64,000 nt of DNA from Schistosoma haematobium (lineage: Eukaryota > Platyhelminthes > Trematoda > Strigeidida > Schistosomatidae). Positions 25,001 through 37,000 of the stretch are shown here, in pieces. The first letter of the stretch is position 1, and the number at the start of each line of letters is the position of its first letter. Under the pieces are notes generated by a model. The model saw only the letters and a list, made by a program, of their open reading frames with translations. It searched no databases and was not told the origin of the DNA. The stretch is taken from the NCBI RefSeq assembly GCF_000699445.3, contig NC_067195.1, positions 14,506,787-14,570,786 of the forward strand, in the 5' to 3' direction. Position numbers and translations under genes: made by a program.

Positions 25001-28000
25001 GAATCCAACTATGTATATGAAAACTTACTCTTCCGGTTTTAAAAAGAAGCTATCTGGTTCATAATATAACCATGAATGTCGACGAATATCTCCATCGCTT
25101 CGAAGTAACTTTTTCTCTTTATCAAGACTTCGATTCCATAATTCTTTACTTAAAGGTGGTCTCAAGTAAGGTGGTGGTTCAACAAATGAAGTTTCTTCAA
25201 TACCTGGTTCAGCTATTGTACTTGATCCTCTACCGCCAGAAATTAATAAAATTCTAGATGTTGGGTCTGAGGCACGTATCGAACGGGCTGCTGACATTCC
25301 AGCCGCTCCAGCACCAACAATAATGTATGGTACATGTGAAGGAAACACTTCATCTTCTGGTTTAATGTACACAAGTGATTCCGGTACTATTAATGAGGAA
25401 TAATAAACAAATATAAACTATAACAAAACCCAATTGCCTCAAAAAAGTATAGTTGATTTGCTACACAGAACGAATAAATGATATAAACTTGCTGAAATCT
25501 TATTCGTAAAAGTATATATATTAGGGAAATGCTTAGGCTATTATGAATTCTCAAGTATATATTTTGATGAGTTAAAATTTTAAGATTCAACTTTTGAATT
25601 TAAGAATATCAACACTATACTAACACTGACATATCTTAGAAGAATAAAGTTCTCAAACAACTTTTGTTTCGGATATCTACTTGATGGAGTTGAAGTATTG
25701 TACAAATTAATAAAACAATAAGGTGATTAAAAGACTTGGGATCTACGACATATAGTAATAAAAAGGTAATAACAGTGATGTAAATTTTGATTTGATATAT
25801 TACAGATACCTTACTGAACTTAATTAATTTATCGATTTATTTCTGTTTTACAAGTTTTCAATAATTTCCTCAAAGTGGCATAGAATCTAGTACGTGTATA
25901 CATCATTTCAAGTTGTCATACCGCATTAACACGGCGAGATAAAACTGTCAGGGTGTCCTAGAGTCGTAGAGGTAGTAAGAGCATCAGTGGAAATAGAATG
26001 GATTAATCATCGACGATAGAATTTGAGAATAAGTATAAGTCATCAAAAAATATGTGAATTTTAGAAGCTTAGGATTTAATGGAAGAGAAAGAGCGAATGG
26101 ACCCGTGCTATTGTGAACGATTTTGAGCCATGTCGTTCACAGTCTCCAACTATTGGTTATGATAATCACGTGGACACCAACACATTAACATGGCTTACTA
26201 CAATTATCAATAGATTGGTGTCACGTCTTGGTTTATCCGTCCCTAGCTTTCGTCATACCTACTACTACTACACCAGCCATCATCGCACCTCGAAGAAGGA
26301 AATGGACAAGTATACATAACACTTTCCAGACACCTTAGTCGGTGAAGATTTAATACTTCAATCGATTTGCCATCGTTATCTAGAACCCATATTCCTAACC
26401 GAATAAAAATAGAAATCTCATGCTAATCAAAGATGATCTTAGGAGTGCCTACTTATTGACATAAAGTGTTCATATTTTCTACTAGTGATTATCTACTACT
26501 CTAACATGTAAAAATGAACCAGTGACTGATTAGAAATCAATGTAAACCTAGTGTTTATTAGTACTTTTACATTCAGAGATATTTTGATAAAAATGCCCAG
26601 TTTTACAAAACGAAAATATGCAATACTTCGACGTTGCTCAAAGTATACAACAGAACACAATTCCATAAACTGGTTAAGTGAATAAATAAGTTAATATATA
26701 TTTGTAATATTCCAATGAGTAGAAAAAGTAGATTTTCTGAAATTTCGTGACTCAGTGTAAGCCACTTCTTCAGAGAATAAGTGAAGTTTAAACAAAATAA
26801 ACATTTAAATGAAATCTAACTACGATCAGTTAGTTCTGGGAATTTACTGTCAATCATTGTTAATCAAGTACAAAAAATACTGTGGAGGATGAAGCGGACT
26901 TATTACATTTTGTCTGCTCTTAATCACTTTCATTTAGCTTTACAGTTAAAATACTCTCGACGACATAATCATTTGAATGGCTAGAGAGATAGATCATATA
27001 TTTTGTTCAATAATATTAAAATAATAGGACTAATAATAGTAATTATAAATTAGAACTCAACTAAAATGAACAATGAGTGTTATGGTGATTAAACAAGAGC
27101 TGTGAGAAATAATGCACTGTTATAAAAAGATTATAGGTGTCACAACAAGTCAATATTATTATAAGGTGTTTATCAAACTCCCGTTTAAAGGAGACTATCT
27201 TTGAGCTTAGAATAGGATACGATTAACAGATATTACTATATACACTTTTCCACATGCCCATTAATTAAATGACCACATATAAAACCAAAAGCCAACTCAA
27301 ATAATATAACTTAGATAAGCAAGTCTCCATAAGTTACGTCGACCTCAAATGCCCTGGTAAGGCCGAGAGTGGGGGTGGCCATCCCTCTCTCTCGCGGCCG
27401 CGCGTATACAGCCTCTGCCAGGGAGGTCCTACTCATTGACTTTTCGTGGTGGGGGTGTTGTTTACGAAATTGAGAAAACAAAAATAGAATGTCTGGTGCT
27501 TCGACCTGGTTGGTGGACACTGAGAGTTAACCTAGGAGAGTTGAGAAACCCTGAAATCAAAACAACGGTACACATGGGCTACAGTATCCTGAGGGAACAA
27601 ATGGCATATGAACCTATTGTTGGTCATCGGCTACAATGGGACCGCATCTCCTCACGATGCTCCACTGCCTTGTGGGTTAGACCTTTAGGTTAAAGGCTCG
27701 GGGTATGGCCCCCTAATAAACCACCTGCTTCGGTTTGAGCACCTGGCAGTATCACAGTCCACACACAAATAAAATGAAATGACAATATTTACTAGAAATA
27801 CTATCCTACTTCGAAATAAAACTCAGAAAACTCGTATCCATTTGATAACATTCATTTTTATTTTTTCATGTACTATGTCACCCATACACTCTCTTTTATT
27901 CCCACTTTGTGTATCCTTATTTTTCAACTTATACAGCAGCACGCTGTTCTGTCCAGTCACTGACTGGTTGAAAATTGAATGGCACCACCGAATACGAATA

Positions 28001-31000
28001 CTGAAACAGTTTTTCTGAAACAACATGCACCATTCAAACTGGCTCCCTTCAAAGTTCGCACACTTATGCAGGTCGGACAACAGATAGGGCTGACTATGTC
28101 TTTGGAAAGTCTTAATATCGACGTCTGATGTCTATCCGAGACCCGCATTCAAAACTATGGTGAAGTACTACAAATCCGCTCTCCATATGTCGCTTCGGAA
28201 GGCTTGTTTTAAGTGCGTCTATCCGGGGACCCTGTGGCATCTTCGTCTGGTCTTGCTCGCGTTGGTATCGCACTAAGCGCTAAAGCTGAGGCAGCACTAA
28301 TCGACTGGATCCCCATTAACAGTCGGTTATGTGTTGTTAGATTACAAAGTTCCATCAAAGTGAGAAATTGGCGTGAGAAACGATGTCTTTTCATCATCTC
28401 CGCTTATGCTAAGAAGCAATCAAGGATGAATTCTATAACCAGTTAACTGTTCTTCTCCAGATATCATGATCTTCCTGTACGTCTTCGACATCAAATTGTT
28501 CTATATCTTTCATTCAGTGTTGCCGTTCGTTGTTTTGCAGTTTTCTTTCTTCTATTTACTACATGTATCGTTTAAATTTCCTAAATCTTTTTCTTGATGC
28601 ATCATTGTTTTACTCAAAGGAAGCATGGAGCCCTAGACAATTACATTTTTATAAAGCTTCATACATTGTTTCAGTCTTTGCTCTGGTACGAGTAGTTCAC
28701 ATAAGCGCTCATATCGAAGCATTTTGTAAATAGATAATCGCTGTGGTGGTGACATTAAACTTAGCATAGTATTTCTCATCTCTCGAATAAGTTATTTGTT
28801 TGCAATGGCACTAGCACGCCCACTGCTTATTTTATCGAAGTGAGAAGAAATCGGCGTGAGAAACGATGTCTTTTCGTCATCTCTGCTTATGTCCCGAGAG
28901 ATTGCAACCCGGATGCAATCAAGTATGAATTCTATAACCAGTTAACTGTTCTTCTCCAGAAAGAGAGTTCGACAGATATTGTAGTACTAGCTGGAGACTT
29001 GAATGCTCAGGTCGGGCGTCTAGGCACAGAAGAGAATCGTTTAGGTGGCCGATTGGGACGTATTGGTCGCAGGACAGATAACGGGGACCGTCTACTGCAA
29101 CTGTGTACATACCACAACCCGTTTCTGGCTAGCACTAACTTTCGGCACAGTCATCGCCGATGTGCCACCTGGAGTCCTCCCTCTGCATCTCAAGCCTGGA
29201 CTCAGATTGATCACATCGCGATCAGCTACCGCTGGCGTGGTTGCGTACAAGACTGCCACTGCTTTTGGTGTACCTATCTGGACTTTGATCATGCCCTTGT
29301 TTGCGCCAATCTTACCTTACTTCTCAGTGGCCAACGAAGTGACCGCCACCAAAGGATTGATGTCAGCAAGTTGGTAGCAATTTCACGACGCCATCAAAAT
29401 GGCGAGTAAAGCCGCTTGCGGCTCATCCGAGCCACTGGCAGCAAGAAGTCTGGTGTGAGTGAAACAATCTGCGAGGATGACGGGATGCCAATCACTGACA
29501 TCCATCGACGTCTTGGACGATGGGCAGAATTCTTCGAGGGGCAGTTCAACTGGCCTGCTGCTCCGGCAACATCGGTCAGACTGTCCTGCCCTCCATGACC
29601 GGTGACGACTGATCCACCAAATGAGGCGGAAGTCCGCAAGGAACTCCAACTCTTGAAGCGCTACAAATCACCTGGCCCAGATGACTTACCTCCGGCTCTT
29701 TTTAAAGATGGTGGTGACTTCCTGGTTAAATAACTGACAACGTTGTTTACAAAGGTTTGGGAGCTAGAGAGTGTACCAACGTCATAGAATGAGCCGGTAG
29801 TTGTCCCTATCTTTAAAAAGGGTTCACGTCGTTTCTGTAACAAATATCAGGGGATAAGTCAACTTCCGATCGCGTCCAAGCTATTGGCTTCCGTCATACT
29901 TCGTAGGTTGTTCAAAACTCGAGAAAGATTGACTCTCGAGGAGCAGGCTGGGTTTCGTTCTGGTTGAGGATGTATTGATCATATCTTCACCCTCCGCCAA
30001 ATGTTAGAACACCGTCATACTTATCACAGTCCAACAATCGTAGTGTTTCTTGACATCAGGTCTGCCTTCTTTTCGTTGGACAGGACTGTTCTGAGGGACT
30101 GTCTATTGAAGAAGGGTGTTCCTGAGAAGTTAATTAACATCTTAAAGGCCCTATATACAAACAACTCAGACAGAGTGAGGGCGTACAACTACCTCTCTTC
30201 ATTGTTCCATCCGAGCGGTGGGGTTAGACAGGGTTGCCCAATCTCACCACTCCTCTTCAACTTTGCCATCGATGACATTCTGGAAACAGCTCTGATGGTT
30301 GTAATTAATGGCAGTGTGGATCGGTTGCCTGGGGAAAGACTTCTCGACCTTGAGTATGCGGATGATATTGTCTTACTCTGCGATAATGTCCAAGTCATGA
30401 AATCCGCACTTAATCAGTGGTCAATCAATGTCCGTAGGTACGGTATGTGCTTCGCACGTTTGAAGTGCAAAGTACTTCTACAAGACTGTCAGGATTCTAA
30501 TCCTGTACTCACTCTGGATGTGGAGCAGATAGAAGTAGTCTAGAAGTTCGTGTATCTAGGTAGCTGCATAAGTGCTGGTGGGGGTGTGAGTGATGAGATC
30601 AATGCACGTATGGTGAAAGCTGGAGCGGCTTAGGCCAATCTGCGCCATCTTTGGCGCCTTCGTAATGTCAGTCTGGCTGTAAAAGGTCGGACCTAAAACG
30701 CGTCGGTGAGAGCAGTTTTGCTCTATGCTTGTGAAACCTAGCCTCTCCGAGTTGAGGGTGTTACACGACTCTCTGTGTTTGATCATCGTTGTCTCCGAAG
30801 GATTGCTGACATCCAGTGGCAACACCATGTCAGTAATGCAGAGGTTCGGCATCATGTATTTGGGCGCAGAGACGATAATTCAATTGGTGTCATCATCCTG
30901 AAACGTCGACTTCGGTGGCTTGGATATATTCTACGAATGTTGTCCCAGAGAATCCCACGTCGTGCATTACTTGCCGACTCTGGGACTAGTTGGAAGAAGC

Positions 31001-34000
31001 GGAGAGGTGGTCAGTGTATGACATGGTGTCGGGGTATGAAAGAAAGCTGCACGGGACTGGCTTCTGTTGGTCTTTCACGACTCGCTGGCTTAGGTCGGAG
31101 AGATGGTGCAACACAGTGGCTAGAGACGTTATCAGATATGGCTCAAAATAGAAGCCAGTGGCGATCCTGCTGTAAACTTCTTTTACTTTCTTCATAAAAA
31201 AAATGGTTGTATCTTCCTTAACTGAAAGAATTCTTTTTGATTGTACCTTTCCGTATCCCCCATTATTATTATTATTACACTTCGTTACACTAATCCGGTC
31301 CTTATTGTTCCTTTTCTTTTTTTTCTCCACATTCACATTGTTTTGTGTGGCACATAAATATCTGGTGCCCCCTTGTACCAACATTTATATGTTCAAATAA
31401 ATAAGTTAACTCTAACTGCACTTATCTATTTACGTTCAATTATATGACAATACAACTCCATCTGTAGCTCTTCTAGGGCTACTGCCGGTCTAAAGCCCGG
31501 GTAAAGGAGTAGGGTTTGGCATGATGTCAACAACCCCATCCCGAAGAATACAACGTTGCTAAAAAAACGCCAACCAGATTAAACAAATTAAACCTTCCTA
31601 CGAGATACTAACAAACTTAACGAATACAAGATAACTCAACAACAGGTTCCAAGCTTTGCATACTCTACGGAAAGAAGAAGAAACTTCTATGGAGGACAAC
31701 TGGAAAGGAATCGAAGAAGCATTAACTTCAAGGTGTCAGGGGGTACCGGACCGAAAGAAGCATCATCATAATGAATGGATCTCTATCGAAACCCTGGACA
31801 AGATTGAAGAAAGAAAGAACAAGAAGACAGTAATCAACAACAGTCGAACAAGATCACAGTAAGTCAATCCACACGCTGAATATACATAAGCGAACAAGCA
31901 AATGAACAGGAGTATTAGAGTCGACAAGCAGAAATATGTGGAAGACCTAACAACGACAGCAAAAAAGCTTCAAGAGAAGGAAATATGAGACAGCTACATG
32001 ACACAAAGAAGGAATGAACAGAGTAATATAGTAATCCAGAGAGATCGGTCAAGGACAAAGAAGGCAAGCCCGATCACTGGCATTCAGGGACAGAGGAACA
32101 GGTGAGTCGAACATTTTGAAAAATTCTTAAATAGACCAGATCATTGAATCCCCAGGATATCGAAGCATCACCTACAGACCTTCTTAAAGATATCACCCCG
32201 CCAACGATCGAAGAAATCATCCGGAATTCATACGACGGGCTGCATAGAGGACAGCTGATCGATGCACTCCAAGTAAGGACCTGAGTCAGACAAGGTTGTT
32301 TACTCTACCCCTTTCTCCATCTTCTAGTGGTCGACTGGATTATGAAGACCTTGACATCTGAGAGGAAACACGGAATACAATGGACAGCTCGGAATCAATT
32401 ACAAGATTTGGACTTTCGTAGACGACCTGACCCTTCTATCCCATACACATCGACAAATACAGGTCAAGACAAACAGTGTAGCAGCAGTCTCTGCATCAGT
32501 AGGCTTCAACATAGACAAGGGGAAAGGTAAGATCATCAAATGCAATACGGAGAACACCACCTCAACCACACTTGATGGAGAAGCTGTGGGAGATGTGGAA
32601 TCCTTCACGTTCCCTGGAAGCATAATCGATGAGCAAGGAGGATCATATGCGTATGTAAAGACGAGGATTGGCAAACCAATGCCCGCATTCCTATAGTTGA
32701 AGAACATATGGAACTCGAAACAACGGTCAGTCAACAACAAAGTGAGAATTTTCAATGAGAATGTCAAGACAGTTCTGCTGTATGGAGCTCAAGCTTGGAG
32801 AATTACTACAACCACAATCAAAAAGGTACAAGCCTTTATAAACAATTGCCTACGTAAGATACCTAATGTCCGTTGTCCAGATACCATCAGCAACAACCTA
32901 CTGTGGGAGAGAAAAAAACCAGCTTTTGGCTGAATAGGAAGTTAGGAAAATATGTTGGAAGTGGATAGGACACACATTGAGAAAATCATCAAACGGCGAC
33001 ACGAGGTAAGCGCTAACTTGGAATCCTGAAGGGAAACGAAAAAGCGGAAGGCCAAAGAACACTGCGTCAGGAATGGGAAGTAGACATATAAAGGATGAAT
33101 AGCAACTGGAAAGGATTGCACAAGACAGAGTTGGATGGAGGGGTAACAGACTTAAGTAAAGTAATAGGGCAACACGTACATTTAGAAGAACAAAAACGGT
33201 ATCATTTAAAAGTATCTTCAAACATTTGCCAAAAGAAATATGACAGTGAACAATTGACTCTAAAATACTTAGCAGTTCAATGTGAAAACTTATAGCTTCT
33301 ACATTTATTTATTCATGATGCAATATTCAGACATGTTCTTCCATAGAAGAACAACGGAAAGCTAAGGAGTAAAAATGACTAAGTTCATTTTAGCCAACTG
33401 TCAAACTTCTGGACCAATGTAATACCGATTTCGTAGGATTTTACGATTATTCGTTAATCTATTTCTGAGTTATGAATACTGGATTTAGTCAGAAGTAAAC
33501 ACATATATTGAAAACTATGGAAACAAACAAAAATTTGTTCAAGAAACTTTATTCCTGCGCATACCGAGTCTTTATTCATGAAATTTGTCTACAGATTTCA
33601 AAGGTTATAGTAAATCAACAAATACATTTACTGCCAAAGATATAATGGAGACGTACAAGAATCCCGGTGATTCCTTAAATTGAACCTATAATTAAACTTA
33701 TAAAATACAGTGTAGCCGTAACTTACAAACACCAATAAAAGTTATTAGTGAAAGATGGTTTCTGTCTGACACTAACTTCTCCAACCTGGCTTTCAAAGAT
33801 TTTATACGGCCACACAGTAATCTATAATCAACTGAAAAGCGGCAGATATCATTTATAGGATTACATTTGTAAAACCTTTTATTTATTTATATAAATCAGT
33901 ATGTGGGAGATTAAGAGCACACGAAATAAACTGAATTCACTTTATCCAAATGTTAGTTCTTCTTAGTTTACAAAAGTTTAGCAAACGAACTAATTGTATG

Positions 34001-37000
34001 AAATCACTTTTATTTAATAAATTATAGGATTCGAATAGCTAGCTTAGTCAGATTTAATCAGTCAAGTATTGATATTAACTGTTACCTTACTAAGTATAGT
34101 TTATAACGTAGAACACAAATCTTAACTTAATTGGTGAGTTAACATATTTTACTACACTGGTTAAACTCTCATATAATTTTCCCTACTGATTAATTTAAAT
34201 CAAACAAACAAAAAACAATAAGGATTCATTTCGTCGGTCGTAAGACCAGGCACGTTGTAGCTGACTGACTGACTCGGAATCCACATGACTATCGTAGCCA
34301 ATGGTTGGAGACATTTGACGACATGATTCAGAATTCTTCGAAATAGCCTAGATGCGTTCACTGTGTATTCTCTTAAATCTTCAGTTTGAAAATCATCTGA
34401 TAACTTTGATTCTGCGAACCGATTATTTTCTCTTGAACTATATTGCCTATACCTAATCTCTTCTGTCACCATTGATACTGTTTTTATTTCTATTACTCTA
34501 GCATTTGTTATGATAATTTCATCTCTGCGCTGATGTGCTATGTCAGCTTGAATAAATGCCGATTTGTGCCAGGTTCTGTCTTACCTATGATTGAATGATT
34601 AAGCAATATCGAACCCTAGATCATTAAATTTTCTTGGAGACAGTATAAGTTCAAGTATATTGAAGACTACCTACGTCGAATACGCAGTAAAGTTAGTCAC
34701 AATATCAAGTTATTAAAACAAGTGAAAAATTCAGACCGAAGACAGATGGAATTAGATAAACAATGAACATTAATTGATAATATGCAACTTTTCGACAAAA
34801 TATACAGATGGTTACCTACTTTCATCATGAAAATCTGGATTTGTAACCTCTTTCACTGAATCTTTTATAGATTCGGTAACCGGAGAATCAACAAAATCCA
34901 AAGTATCCAACTGCTGTTGCTCAACAATAAGAGGTAAATGGTCAGTTGAATCTCTGGTTTCATGTTGAACTGGAGATATTTCAAACGCATTTGAAGCTGA
35001 AGATGCTTCAGGTTCCAGCCTTGATAAATATAAGACAAGAACGGTAATCCCTTTTTTTTCTTGAATAAAAAGTGAGAATAATAAGAAAATTATTTATTTG
35101 ACCATTACTTTGTCAAATAAATGCTTCCAGTATTCATATCCAGTTTTACACAAACAGTATATGTGGTATGGTATTAACAATTATGTAACTTTAAGCAACA
35201 TCTCTAGATAATTACAATATTCAGTGAGTGCCAAATGGAAATTTGACGCAGACAAATTGAACACTAATAATGAGGTTAATTTTATGAGCTAATAAAATCA
35301 CGCAGAATGGGATAACTTAGATTTATCTAATACATGTCGAGGCACAACTTAGATGACCCAACTTGCCTGTTATAAGAAATATGATGGAAGAAATCTTAAG
35401 ATGGTTTCATAACAGTTTAAGCTGTATACTATTCGTCATAAATACGTAAGAAAATGTCAGTTATTCACCGTTAAAGTAAAGCGTGATTAGGATGTGTGAT
35501 AGCTGAAGTTCCCATAGTGGATTAGCACCAGACGAAAATAACAAGATGAACACTAAAAAAGAACGAAATAATGCGGTAGCGGTGGTAATCAGAAGTACTA
35601 GAGATAAGAAATATGGTCCAAAATGAAAAAGTTGCATTTTAAATATTTCACTGGCCACGGGAAACTGGAAAATAGCAACTTGGAGTTAAACTTCGAGAAC
35701 ATAGCGTAATTTTATTTAAAGCACATTTATTCGAGTAAAATCGTGTCGAAAAGTGCACACTATATATAGTGAAAATACAAATTGGGAAAGGTCAGTACAA
35801 TCTATAAACAAATGAGCAATATCATTCAGCAAGAAATACAGCTCAGTTAAAAAAATATACACGAAAGCACTTAAATTATGGAAGTTCATTACACTTTTAT
35901 GAAAAATGTAATAGAAAACTGCAGCCGAATAATCAGTGGGTCTTATTTTTAACCACATCTGATAACGCTTCAGACCACTGAGTTGCACTCCCTTTAGGAT
36001 CCTAGCTAGGAAGTCGTGATGGACCAAGAGGTCCTAGTTCAATACAACTTTTGTTTATACAAAGGCGCTGTGATAAATTGACTACCGGTTTATTTCCTCA
36101 ACGTCGGTAAATAATGAGTGGTAGGGAAGCTTCTTAGATGGAATTCGCAGAACACGTTCAAATCAGCAATGCACCGCATAACTGACGTTATACAGAGACT
36201 AATATTACGACAGCGTTAACATGACCCATACTGGTACAAGAAGCAGTAACTTGCAGTAAACCTAGACTGATCTTACATGTCCCGCCACTACTAGTATTTA
36301 CAAAACTACACACACACACCAACTTATTGACTACTAATGATTCACTACAAAAAGTGCATGCGATTACCGACTACCCCAGTATTGTACAGGTGCAAAGTAC
36401 TTATGAACACCAATTTTCAAGTGATTTATTGCGATTTCCGTAGCTTGAGTAATCATCACACAGTAAGACAACTCAATCAACATACTCAAGGTTGGAAAAT
36501 CGTTCCCCAGAAAACAGACCCACACTACCACCACACACATCTTTTAAATCTGTTTACAAAAAGACATCGATGGTAAAGTTGAACAGTGATGACAATGGAC
36601 AATCTTATCTAAATCAGTTGTTCGGTAAGAACAAGAGAGAGGTGATTGTATGTCTACACTCTGCTTGCATTTGTGAAATCTCAGTCAGCCAGTCAGTAAC
36701 AACGTAGAACTTCGTACGTACGTACATCAGTTCAAGTTGCCACATCACATTAGCACAGAGATGCAGTGGTCGATTCAAATCCCGTAGTGGTAGAGGTAGC
36801 AAAAGTATAGGTAGTAATCGGAAAGATTAGGGTTTGAAGATGTTATTCAAGGAGTATAATACAGTGAAATAAATTTGGAAAGAGAAAAAAAGGGACATGA
36901 AGAATTCAGAAGGCTACCACTTGGGAGAACACAAAGAGTGGATGCACCTGAGCCATTGCAAACGATTTTGAGCCATGTCATTTAAGGTCTCTAACCATCG

